This document shows, in pieces, positions 23,801 through 38,803 of a stretch of DNA of 64,000 nucleotides (the first letter of the stretch is position 1; the number at the start of each line of letters is the position of its first letter). A model generated the notes under the pieces. It ran no database searches. It saw only the letters and a program-made list of their open reading frames with translations, and had not been told where the DNA came from. The position numbers and the translations under genes are program-made. The DNA is from Thamnaconus septentrionalis (taxonomy: Eukaryota > Chordata > Actinopteri > Tetraodontiformes > Monacanthidae), in assembly GCA_009823395.1 (NCBI GenBank), contig CM020501.1:1666861-1730860 (forward strand), written 5' to 3'.

Positions 23801-25681
23801 CTAGTGGTAACAGCGTTGACTTGCAACTATAAAAAAGTAGCAGTAGCAGCGGTGTTGACCAAGTGAAGCGTTCATTGTCTTTTGTGCAGTGGCGGTTCTA
23901 GGGAGGGGCCAACAGGGGCCTGGCCCCCCCTCCTCCGAACGAAGTAATGATATGGCTTTGCACATACTAGTCGGATCCTTTAGTGCAGTGGTTCTCAAAC
24001 TTTCTCTGTTACGCCCCACCTTGGAGGAAGAAAATGTTTCATGCCCCCGGCGCCACCCCCCCAAAAAAAAGAACTTTGGGGCTAGAAGCACCAAATTTGA
24101 TGTGGCTGTGTCTTGAGGGATCCCAATGAACCTGCAAGTGGCCCCATGTCTCTAGGACAAATAATGTTTTACCTTTGGCACACCACTTTTTGTGATTTCA
24201 TAACCAACATTCTTTTTTGTTTATCATGAACATTCATTTCACATTCATTTCACTTTTCTCTTCATTTATGAAATCATTTATTTTGTTCAAATAAACAACT
24301 TAAGCAAATCAATCTTTGTGACATCTAATCCTGAACGTTTCTGCTGTGCAAATAACTTTTTTTGGCAAACCACTTTTGTAACATCCACAATCCTGGCTTC
24401 CCTGTGAAACAACACAGCTTTATGTTGTGCTCCCATCTCCTCACAAAGTGCAGAGATATATTCTCTCTATATATATTCATTTTATACACAAAAAACTGTG
24501 TATAAAATGAATATATTGCGTTTAAAAGTTATTAATAGTCCCATGTACCAGAGACAACTTTCTCAACTTTCTTTATTGACACATAAAAAACGTAAACCAT
24601 AGATTTAAAAACAATTGAAAACATAATTATGGTGAAAATAAATGAGATGATGGTGTTGAGAGCGCCTGAGTGAAGATCCTGAGAGTGAAGAAGCTGAGAC
24701 TGAGAAACAAGCAGAGTGTAGAAGTGTTTTTGAGCTCTACAGACTCTGTAAAATAGCAGTTGCGAACCAAGTGACTACTGGTTCTTGTGAATTGAGTTTT
24801 TCTATGTTAAAGCTTGTGAAAACATACCTCAGATCCACCATGAATGACGAGAGATTAAGCAATCTGGATGAACTGAGCATTGATTCTAGGAGGGCAAAGG
24901 CATTGAGTCTTGAGTAATTTGTTGATCGGTTTGCCAGAGATCAACAAAACCGCAGAATACAGTTGCTGTAATAGTAGGGCAGCCAATATTTGTAAATAGT
25001 TTTATTATATTTGTGTAAAATGTTAAAAAAATAATGTTATATTTGTGTCTTAAATATCACATTTTGGACCATTCATTTTGGTTACAATGGTTAAACACTA
25101 GTTCTATGAAAATAAAAATAAATCAAATAAGATTTCAATTTTTTGTCTTTTTTGCCCTGGGCTGAATGTGCCCCTCTGACAAAAACCCTGGCCTCAGCCC
25201 GGCCCCCTCAGTAAAATTGGTCTAGAACCGCCACTGCTTTTGTGCCAGTCAAAACAACATTTACTTGCATTTTCCGTGACATCTATAAATAACCAATCAA
25301 AATGTTCTATTTCCAACTCTACATTAATCAGCATTCAACACTCTTGACTGTTTTCACCTTCCAGGTGCTCATGCAGCCAGGACTCCTCCTTCCTATGGTA
25401 ACATAAAATACACTGATGTTGCTTTTGGCTCACTTTTTTAATTGACACAAACTCCGTTTCTCCTTCTCCAAGGTGACGGGGCGTCAGTGGGCGGAGCCAC
25501 GGGGCAACTGGTCGTCACAGCGGTGCACCCGTTCTCAGGCCAGCAGCCCGGCGACCTGAGCATCGTCCCCGGGGACCGCATCACCGTCACCACCAAGACC
25601 GACTCCCAGTACGACTGGTGGGAGGGGCAACTGGAGGACGGCCGGGTGGGCATCTTCCCCGCCAACTTTGTCTCCTACTGA
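12858..25681 (+). CDS. sh3yl1: SH3YL1, SYLF and SH3 domain phosphoinositide-binding protein, 11 exons
   Basis: Human SH3YL1 binds PtdIns(3,4,5)P3 and PtdIns(4,5)P2 through its SYLF domain and works in dorsal ruffle formation and cell migration. Coding segments are 12858, 15268-15378, 19374-19487, 20892-20956, 21319-21431, 22004-22132, 22220-22364, 23394-23475, 23574-23639, 25365-25397 and 25473-25681, giving 355 aa (human 342). The SYLF domain covers residues 1 to about 215 ([45 protein letters not shown]). A Pro/Ser linker follows, then a C-terminal SH3 domain at about 297-352 ([15 protein letters not shown]). The start codon is split: exon 1 ends gcgaaaA at 12858 and exon 2 begins TG at 15268, giving a good context (AAAATGAGC). 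The exon 4 donor is the weak gtctgt. Introns 2 and 9 carry large hAT elements. Confidence 0.96.
14057..14265 (+). mobile_element. hAT-type remnant, left end only
   Basis: It begins CAGGCATGGGAAAACTACGG, the usual hAT end of the CAGGCATGGGCAAACTACGG type. The inside (taagctttttaatccggcc, agtcataaaatag, tcatttcaat) matches the reverse complement of 37270-37390, so both are copies of one family. The right end was not found. It lies in sh3yl1 intron 1. Confidence 0.7.
15633..17355. mobile_element. 1.7-kb non-autonomous hAT element
   Basis: The ends TAGGGATGTTAAC... and ...GCATCCCTA are inverted. Flanks are identical 8-bp duplications, gtttgttg at 15625-15632 and 17356-17363. Subterminal DNA is rich in ttaatcg words, probable transposase sites. 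No transposase frame is recognisable inside. It lies wholly within sh3yl1 intron 2. Confidence 0.85.
17502..18535. mobile_element. 1.0-kb hAT element, 146 bp after the previous one
   Basis: The ends TAGGACTGCAA and TTGCAGCCCTA are inverted with one mismatch. Flanks are identical 8-bp duplications, caactatt at 17494-17501 and 18536-18543. Subterminal aatcga/taatcg words recur. A short stretch near 17720-17810 may be worn coding sequence, but I cannot assign it. Same intron of sh3yl1. Confidence 0.87.
19025..19102 (+). mobile_element. Solitary right end of a third TTAATCG-type hAT element
   Basis: It has a gcgattaatcgtgac ... gaatcgactgacagcccta ending, like the right ends of the two elements upstream. 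No matching left end or target duplication was found. Confidence 0.5.
19508..19541. repeat. (TTC)n microsatellite
   Basis: About 11 TTC units, six bases after a TGA in the intron following sh3yl1 exon 3. Confidence 0.95.
20300..20585. repeat. Compound TATA/TG/TATG/GGAT microsatellite
   Basis: Runs of tatata, tgtgtg, tatg, then tatata and tgtgtg again, ending in ggatggatggat. In sh3yl1 intron 3. Confidence 0.95.
20805..20887. repeat. (TG)n tract in the acceptor region of sh3yl1 exon 4
   Basis: About 83 bp of TG run directly into the acceptor ttcag|GCTGG at 20891/20892. The usual pyrimidine tract is therefore replaced by TG repeats, a known setting for repeat-length effects on exon skipping (as in CFTR intron 8). 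Confidence 0.95.
22520..22899. mobile_element. Degraded Tc1/mariner-like element, right terminus recognisable
   Basis: Sequence 22872-22899 reads tgaccccaaactcttgaacg then gtagtgta, very close to the common fish Tc1-type terminus. The left end and transposase are not recognisable, so the 5' limit is a guess. In sh3yl1 intron 7. Confidence 0.5.
24471..24516. repeat. Perfect 20-bp inverted repeat with 6-nt loop
   Basis: Arm 24471-24490 (atatattcattttatacaca) is exactly complementary to 24497-24516; the loop is aaaaac. It lies inside the hAT element at 23887-25236. Confidence 0.9.
24750..24971 (+). pseudogene. hAT transposase C-terminal (dimerisation) domain, broken
   Basis: In the frame of 24783 the sequence reads [20 protein letters not shown], then [20 protein letters not shown], the hallmark of the hAT C-terminal dimerisation domain. 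An in-frame TAA follows SLSLE, after which the frame continues ([13 protein letters not shown]) to a second stop at 24969-24971. No catalytic DDE part is visible, so this is a fossil fragment. Confidence 0.85.
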
Positions 25682-26245
25682 CCCCTGCTGGTGCCACGAT
25701 GGCAGGAGGTGAAGTGATCACGAGGCGACGCCCCCTGTTGAGCTCCTGGTGAATGAATTAATGAAACTGTTTCAAGACTCGGATGTTTTTTTTTTTTTTT
25801 CTGTTGGTTCCTAAAATGACAGATTGACCTCTAGATTGTGACATTTATCTGCACATTCCCGTTCAAACCTCTTTTTTGCACGTGACTTTTTCTTTCCCAG
25901 ATCAAGTTTAACAAACTTTTGAATGCAGAGGAACTTGTTAGCTCTAGCTGGTAATCACAATGGCGGCGGTTTGGTATTGTTTACTTTATGTCCTTTCCTG
26001 CACAGTTGCTTGTCAAGAGTCAAGACTCTACGGTTGTCAGTGTTACAGCCCATCCAGCTTCACATTTGACAATGTTAAGGTTTCTCCTCTGGGATCTGTG
26101 ACCTCAGCAGCTAATTAATTGGATATCTGGATTATTTTTATTATTATTTCCATTATCATCACTGGTGTGGATATTTACGCATTTTGGGGCATTATTTTTT
26201 TAATATATGGAAAACTTTGTGAATAAACTAACGTCAACTTAACGT
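25682..26245 (+). other. 3' UTR of sh3yl1 with poly(A) signal
   Basis: Non-coding DNA follows the TGA at 25679-25681. AATAAA at 26222-26227 is the first good signal, so the transcript probably ends near 26245. The slc22 gene ends on the other strand near 26530, leaving a gap of about 300 bp. Confidence 0.65.
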
Positions 26246-26545
26246 GCCACTGCTCCTCTCCTCTCCTGCTGGGGGTGCCAGAACTGAAGGAACGACACCT
26301 TGCATTCTATGTATCTGCTGTAACAAAAAAAGCTGCAGCTCCCAATTAGAAAGCGGCTTTATTTGTGAATTTAGCAGTGAGTTGTTTGCATGGCAACGTG
26401 AAGAAAACCCTTTCCTCTGCTGAACTGCTCGCGTCAGGACTGGGGCAGTTGCATTTTCCCGAGTTGAGGCTCCATCTGGTTTCATTATATCGCAAGGAAA
26501 ACGCACACACATGTACACACAGTGTCACTGAGCAACTCAGCATCT

Positions 26546-26551
26546 TTTATT
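26546..26551 (-). terminator. Poly(A) signal of the slc22 gene
   Basis: AATAAA on the minus strand, 200 bp past the stop codon at 26752-26754. It faces the end of sh3yl1. Confidence 0.55.
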
Positions 26552-26751
26552 GGGGAAGATTGGCACAGACTGTTTGTTGTGTTGTGTTGTACAGATCCCA
26601 CTGGTTTCATAAAAAAAGAAACGGCAATAGTACGATGAAATGAACAATACTAGAATAACGGGAGCTGACTGTCACATACAGACAAAAAAACTCCTTAAGA
26701 CAGGCAATCACGTGACTACCGAGGCGCTTGAGACGGCAAAGGACGAATCGT

Positions 26752-32362
<5,611 letters not shown>

Positions 32363-32384
32363 GTTGGACTGCAGGTACCACTCA

Positions 32385-32652
32385 AACTCCCTCTCTCTCG
32401 CTCTCTCTCTCTCTCTCTCCCTCTTTCTCTCTCACTCTCTCACTCTGTCTAGCTCTATCTCTAGTCTCGGCGGTGGAAGTTAAAAAACAAACAAAAAACA
32501 AAACAAAACATGACGTCGTGCAACTACAGAGAGTGTCCGAAGCGAGAGAGTGCCGCTTGTCCCCGGAGCTCCATGTCTGCTGTTGCCTCTCGTGGTAACT
32601 TCTTCCCGCCGCTGCTTGCACAGCTGCTGCTGCTGCTGCTCTCACCGAGCGC

Positions 32653-32713
<61 letters not shown>
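32385..32713. repeat. (CT)n and (CA)n tracts upstream of slc22
   Basis: An imperfect (CT)n at 32390-32445 lies directly upstream of the slc22 start (GA-rich on the gene strand), and a clean (CA)n of about 58 bp at 32655-32713. They sit in the promoter/5' UTR zone. Confidence 0.93.
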
Positions 32714-32715
<2 letters not shown>

Positions 32716-32799
32716 GTAAAGTGGAGAACTTTTAAGGGTGCTTTCATTTGGACCGTCGCCCTCCCTCCCCTCCTTCTCCCCCCTCCTCTCACTTTGGAG

Positions 32800-33179
32800 C
32801 AGACCTGGGCAAAGTACGGCCCGCGGGCCACATCCGGCCCGCTGCCTCTCTCTGTCCGGCCCGCATGAGGCCGATCCCCCACCCACCCACCCGTCAACGA
32901 AACTTTGCCAGCACTTTAACGCAGCGCGATAGCTATCGGTCAACGAAAGTATGCCGGGACGTTGGCGCGATTTCCAACCAGCACCCCCCCCGTAAACGAG
33001 ACTTTGCTGGCACATTAGCGTAGCGCGATATCGCGCTTCCCCCTCAGGCCTCCCGCCTCAACGAAAGTATACCAGGACGTTAACGCGATGTCATGCCCAC
33101 TCGACAAAACTTCTGTGGCCCGCCGACACGATTCAGCTCTGTCATGTGGCCCGTTGCAAAATATAATTGCCCACCCCTG
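32800..33179 (+). mobile_element. 380-bp non-autonomous hAT element upstream of slc22
   Basis: The ends CAGACCTGGGCAAAGTACGG and ...AATTGCCCACCCCTG are inverted (CAGnnnTGGGCAA). Flanks are exact 8-bp duplications, ctttggag at 32792-32799 and 33180-33187. The inside carries about four diverged copies of a 45-60 bp unit (caacgaaa-ctttgcc-agcac-ttaacgc-agcgcgat). It lies about 440 bp upstream of the slc22 ATG. Confidence 0.92.
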
Positions 33180-33189
33180 CTTTGGAGCA

Positions 33190-34480
33190 ACCTGTGAAGT
33201 TGGTGGTGCGTGGTGAACCAGCGCCCTCCTGTGGCTGGCCGCTGACTATACCCCCTTTAGTCCCCCCGCCCACTAAAAGGGAAGAATACAACAAAAAAGG
33301 TGACATGAAAGTGTCGTGAGAATGAGCAAAATGGACACAATGAGCTGTTGGTATTACTATGACTATATAGTAGATTCATAAATACCGCACACAAATACAA
33401 ACACACTGCACACATTAAAGCATTTTAATCAACCACTTAAGTTTTCACTACGGTGCAATGAAACACTATTTTATTAACACTTATTTAGAATGTAAATAAC
33501 TTGTCCATATTTTATTTCTTTATTTGCCTTTTGTAATTCACTCTTTGTACTCTTTGATTCCTCTCTTTTCACTGTATATTCTATTGTACCATGCAGATTT
33601 AGACCATTGTGGGATAAATAAAGTCCTTGATTTTATTTATTTAAAATTTATTTTATTTACTGGCTTATGTTTGATTTTTTTTTTTGTTCATCTTTACTTA
33701 TTTATTTTTATCTACTTTTTCATAATTTTTTTGTAAAAGGTCCATCATTTTCAGTTTGTTTTTGTAAATAAAGTGTGGTTGTAAAAATCAAAAAATCTTC
33801 TTCTTCTTCTTCTTCTTCTTCTTCTTTTTCTTCTTCTTCTTCTTCATAAAGAGAACATGGAAAGAAACTGATGAGACAGCCAGGACTTGCCACAAATTGG
33901 TTTTGAAATTCAGTTTATTTTGATTTTGACAATAAAATGAAATACAAGCAAACACGTAGAAACTATATGCAGGTCATGTGACCTTCTTGGCCAACCCTGA
34001 CAAACCTGTTTTGTTTCTTCTACTCTTCCAAATCACATGCTCATACTACTATAGATAAAAAAGAAAAAGAAAAAGAATAACACGACTGGATATCAGTCGA
34101 CACAGTGTGTCGTATGACAGAAAAATCTGTGATTTGGTACTTTGCTTACAATCTCCTGGTCATGACCATGCCCCTCCCCGTTACTTAAGTCACCACTGCC
34201 AACTCCTTTGTTGTTTGTTTGTTGTCAATTTGCCTTTTAGCTTAGCTTCCAGCTGCCTTCGTATCAAATTCCTGCTTCTCTCTTTCCTGTGTAATCAACA
34301 GCAAGGCCACTCGTGACGCACATTACTTACTTTAGTATTTTGTTAGATTATGTACAAAAATAGTAATAATACATTTAAAAAATTGTCTACAATTTCTCGA
34401 TGTGACACATCACTCACTGGCTTACAGAACGACTGACGTTGCTTTGATTCCCACAAATATGTTTTCACACTTTTTTTTCC
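33190..34480. other. AT-rich intergenic spacer with (TTC)n tract and LINE-like tail
   Basis: A (TTC)n tract lies at 33797-33846. The words ttgtgggataaataaag near 33608 look like a LINE 3' end. No coding evidence. AATAAA signals for the minus-strand c1orf115 gene are at 34484-34489 and possibly 33914-33919. Confidence 0.55.
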
Positions 34481-34662
34481 CTCTTTATTTTGTAAAACAG
34501 ACATTTCACCAAAAAAAAAAAAACAAAATCGCGGAAATCCTCCGTCCTTCCGTCTCCATCACTTAAGTCTCAGTTCAGGAAAAGTTTTAAACTAGCCTCC
34601 CGAAAATGTCTCTGCGCTTCAGGTGGTCGACGTAGACCCTCGCTGCCGCCGCCGCCACCTCA

Positions 34663-36447
34663 TCACGCCTTGTTGCTGCTGGAAGAGGAGGAGGAGCGCT
34701 GGTACACCTCCGTCACCACTGTGGTGGCGGCGGCCGCCGGGGAGGCGTAGACGGAGGCCAGGCTCTGCAGGCCAGCCAGCAGGCAGCGCCAGCTAAACCG
34801 CAGTGCCTTTCCCACGTTCTGTCGCACAGCAAGAAGAAGAAGCAGGGAGGAGAAGAAGAAGGAGGAGGAGGAGGAGGAGGAGAAGAAGGTTTTGATGAAC
34901 AACATTTAATTTCCGCCCTCATTCTCATTCATCAAACAACATTACACAACACACAGTTCAACACAACCAATCAAAATAAATAGATAGATAAATAAATAAA
35001 ACTTTGACATGAGAACATCACTAATAAATAATCTCCCCTCTGTCACTGCACACAGCGCATTGCTAAAAGTCCACATTTCATTGAAGAATTCAAGTCCCTG
35101 CTCTTGTCTCTTGTAAAAAGTGAAATCGACATGGAGTCAAAGGACTGAATCAATTTTTTACGAATGACATCAACCTCTGCCCCATTATTCACCTTCTGCT
35201 TACGGCTCAACCACATTCCCAGTTTAGCCTGGTTTTGAACAAAGTTTAAAACCTGGCCTTTCCTCTTGCACTAGCGACTGTAGTTAAAACCAAAAATAAA
35301 AGAGTGTTGAAGAAGAAGAAGAAGAAAAAGTTTTTAATCTCTAAAGGATTAAAAAAGTAAGAACCTCTCCTGCATCCTCGCTTGACAGCCACCAGGGGGT
35401 GGGAGAGATCTAATGGGCTGTGACGCGCTTCTCAGGACGATCACATTTCTGAGCACAGGGATCTTTTCGAGGTGCCGAAGGCACGTTCGAGCCACTGCAA
35501 GGGGTTGAATAAAACAGGAAATGACACTGCGGAGAGCGCTGGTGTTTTTTTGCCACTCGTGACCCCTGAACCCAAGCGTGACCTCGGCCACAGAGGACCA
35601 CCAAGACGTGATTGCAAAAATTCCCTTCCGGTTCAAATCAGTGACTTTGGCTGATAGATGCGACTAGGCCTCAGCCCTGCCCCCGGGGGTCAAAGGTCAC
35701 CAAGTTCTGCCAGCCGAGTTGAAGTTTAACAGCAGGGGGGTGGAGCTTCGAGCTTAAGACTTCAGATACACTCTCGCATTGCTCTACAGTTTTTTTTTTT
35801 TAACATAATATATCAACAGGATCATAAAGGTGTTAAAAACTTTTATGTGTCTCTAAGGACGATGACGACAAACTTTGTTTGCACTTTCACTCTCCTGGAG
35901 CACAGAGGAATTGACATGAAGGCGACGCAGCACATTTCAAACATAAACACGACACTAAGAAGTTCTTTCTTTTATTTTGTCTCCCGCAATCGAAGCAGAC
36001 TTGTTGTAACTGTTATCATTTACCCCTTAAAATTGAAATTGAAATTTCTAAATTTTCATTTCACACCTTGTGACCAAAAAAATAAATAAAACCGCCAACA
36101 ACAGTAACACCCAAGTAATGATCACCCTGTTGAATGGTCATGTGACCCTAATCAGCCCCAAGGCCAAAACAAACGCCACCCCTCCACCCCCCTCTGAGGT
36201 CAAAGGTCCCTCTCACCTTCCTGTACTTCTTGTATTGCCTCTTCTTTCTCCTTTTCTTCTCCTCCTTCCTCCTCCTCCTCTCCTCCTCGGTCTCCTGCTC
36301 CTCCTCCTCCTCCACCTCCTCGATCAGCGGTTCATACTTGTCCGGTAGCACAGCGAACTGAACCTCCTTGGACGTCCTCTGAGGCTTCCTCCTGGCCAAA
36401 GGAGCCTTTGCTGCCGCCGCTGAGTCTTCCTGATCCTGCGCTCCCAT
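34663..36447 (-). CDS. c1orf115: C1orf115 homologue (required for drug-induced death protein 1), two exons
   Basis: A small vertebrate protein. Human work links it to the level of the drug efflux pump ABCB1 at the cell surface via endocytic adaptor AP-2. Exons are 36447-36217 (77 codons) and 34818-34663, giving 128 aa (human 142). Conserved marks: VQFAVLPDKYEPL at about 28-40, a Glu-rich stretch, then a long basic run (RRKKRQYKKYRK) at the exon junction. NVGKALRFSWRCLLAGLQSL follows, and a hydrophobic Ala/Thr/Val segment (ASVYASPAAAATTVVTEVY), presumably membrane-associated. ATG 36447 is the first after an in-frame TAG. The Ser-rich tail and the AGG/GAG repeats around exon 1 are low complexity. 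Identity rests on the LPxxYEPL block and the exon 2 match. Confidence 0.83.
34978..35348. other. c1orf115 intron, 5' part: AT-rich, nothing recognised
   Basis: It has (ATAG/ATAA) runs near 34980-35000 and a short GAA run near 35310. No gene or clear transposon was seen. Confidence 0.4.
35349..36216. other. c1orf115 intron, 3' part
   Basis: Unique sequence with two DR1-type words, gggtcaaaggtca at 35687-35699 and aggtcaaaggtcc at 36197-36209. The second ends eight bases before the exon 1 boundary. No exon was seen. Confidence 0.4.
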
Positions 36448-37845
36448 CCTCCTCCTCCTCCTCCTCCACCTCCTGCTCCTACTCTACTACTTCTCTCCGA
36501 CTCTCCTGCCCCTTGTTCCCAGTCCCGGGAGGACCTTTGGAGGAGGGCGGAGTCACGCTTTTATTACTATTAGGCGCCCGGAGCCTTTGGCTCAGGAGCC
36601 TCTCCTGAGCTTTGACATGAAATTTCACTAAAAGAGATTAGATGAAGAATGTGGAGATTGTTTTGCTGCTGCTGCTGCTGCTGCTGGTCTTGTTGACTCT
36701 GAGTGAAGTTTGGTGAAGTTTTGCTTAGAACTTAAACAATTCCTGTGTTTACTCAGCAGAACAAACAGAGAAACACGGTGCAGGCAATCGGGTCAGGAAC
36801 AAAAAAGGAAAAAAAAACTTGAAAAGCATGCTGAGACTGCTGCAGGACATTTTTCCTGTCAAACTGACAGCAACCTGCAGAGGAAGTGAGATGATATATT
36901 TTTCTAAAAAAGGGACTCAGGTGCAGTTTACAGGTACACGTATGTAGCCTCCGAAGCTCATATCATAGCTTAGCTTTGCAATAATAATATTAATGATGAT
37001 AATTATTGCCGCTTCAGCGCACTCGAAAACCCCTATGATACATTTCTTTTATTTAGTCTCTGTTCGGACCAGCGGTGGGCAAACTTTTTGACTGGTGGGG
37101 CCACAATGGCTTCTAAAATTTAACAGAAGGGGCCGGTGCAGGAGCAGATGAATGGAGTGTTTTGGTGACCCACCTCATAGGAGGAAAAAATATATATGGG
37201 ATATGTATAAAACATGTAAATGTTAATGTCAATTGAAAATGAACAACAGCGTGGCAGCAAAATATTTGTCTTAGAAGCCCCATCGTATTTAGCTTTTTAT
37301 TGAAATGAGTATTAAATACAGCTATTTTATGACTTACTTTCGTTGAATATAATATCCTCAAGTTTTGCAGGCCGGATACAAAAAGCTTAGGGAGCCACAT
37401 TGAACTATCATCCTGCAGAATAACAACAATAATAATCATAAATATTATTATAATAATGCTTCAATCCACTCAAAAACCCGAGAACATCACACATGATGGG
37501 ATCCTGGTGAAACTGTGGCTTTTTCGGTTTCCTGTGCGGTGAGGTGACTTGCCGGCGCCCCCTGTGTGTGTCACGCTCCATCGGGAGCTTTTTTCAACCA
37601 CTTCAGTTTCAGGTTGAGGGTAGGAAAATAATGAACCAATGGCAAACCAATCCAACACGCTGTTTTTTTTTTTCTTCTTCTTTAATTAATCTGCACTCTT
37701 TTTTTAAAAAGCCCTTTTTTTTGTATTTTCCCAGACGGCAACACGAGAGGCCCAGTCACCCCTTAATAAGTGGAGCTCTGCTGAGGAGAGCTGGGAGGAT
37801 TAAGGTGAGAAAAAAATTCAATAACTCAAACACAGAGTGGAGCTC
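36448..37845. other. Spacer between c1orf115 and the trerf1-like gene
   Basis: Holds the c1orf115 promoter side (GC-rich, CTC runs at 36450-36480), a short CTG run at 36666-36685 and a hAT remnant (37070-37395). No coding evidence. Confidence 0.5.
37070..37395 (-). mobile_element. hAT remnant, inverted copy of the family at 14057
   Basis: It begins CAGCGGTGGGCAAACTTTTT; its inner part, read on the minus strand (taagctttttgtatccggcc, agtcataaaatag, tcatttcaat), matches 14090-14240. No clear target duplication was found. Confidence 0.65.
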
Positions 37846-38803
37846 TTTATTGTCAGTTAGAAGGGGGAAACAACAAAAAAAGGTCAAATGTACATCACAT
37901 CATTTGTCAGTGTGATCACCATCAAAACAAACAAACAAACAAACAAGTGTACAAGCAGCCCAACTGAGGCTTTGTGGGTCCGTAGTGTGCAGTCGTGGTG
38001 CATCATGGGCCTTTGGCCGACCTTTTGCCCTGCATAGAGACACGGACAGAGGAACTGTTTTACACGTTGGACTCACGTTTCATTTCCTGTGAAGGATTTT
38101 CTTCACTACTGATGGACTCTGAGTGAGAACATCTTTTCTGGAATCTTCTCAAAGCTGGTAAAAAAAAAAAAAAAGAAAATTGTGAAGTTGCGGGTCTTTG
38201 TGTGTGAGTGTGTTTTTTTGTGCGTCTCCTTTTGTAACAAGTTTGCTTTTTAATGTATGTGGTCAGTCAGAGCAGTTTTTCACACGTGCGTGAAAAACCT
38301 AATCATAAAAATAAAAATAAAAGCTAAGCCTGAAACTAAATCAGCCCTGGAAAAAATAAAAAAACCCTGATGGAAAATTATGTCACTGAGGTCTGACCAC
38401 ACGCAGATACACACACACACACATACACAAGCACGCCGTCTGTTTGAAATGTCAAGTCACAGTTTTTGCGCCGCACGCTGGGCTCTGACAGGAAGTGTGA
38501 GATGCGTGGGTGTGTGTTTCAGTGTGTACTTACTGCCGTTGCGTCTGTGTCTCTAGTGTGTGTGTGTGTGTAGTGGCTTCGGTGGCTTCCGGTTGGCTTT
38601 TTTTAATTCATTGAGCCTTCGGTTTCACTTGTGTTCACATGGGACTGAAGTGACTGACCTGAAACGCTCAAACTAACCGACTGGCATCACTTTTAATTCT
38701 TAGTTTGTTTCTGGAGAGAAAATTTGAAACTTTTTTTGTCTTTTGACAAAAATATATTTACACGTATGTACATATATTTCCTTGTCAAATGACGGTTTTA
38801 AGC
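37846..38803 (-). other. Probable 3' UTR of the trerf1-like gene
   Basis: No coding sequence follows the stop at 38804-38806. A minus-strand AATAAA at 37846-37851 is a plausible end. Short TG/CA tracts occur at 38400-38430 and 38555-38572. Confidence 0.45.

Larger units (their letters stand above)
23887..25236 (+). mobile_element. 1.35-kb hAT element with decayed transposase
   Basis: The ends CAGTGGCGGTTCTAG and CTAGAACCGCCACTG are exact inverted repeats. Flanks are exact 8-bp duplications, cttttgtg at 23879-23886 and 25237-25244. The element keeps a worn transposase C-terminus (24750-24971), a 20-bp perfect hairpin (24471-24516) and, near its left end, a second hAT-like terminus (cagtggttctcaaacttt at 23985), which suggests a nested insertion. 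It fills most of sh3yl1 intron 9. Confidence 0.92.
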
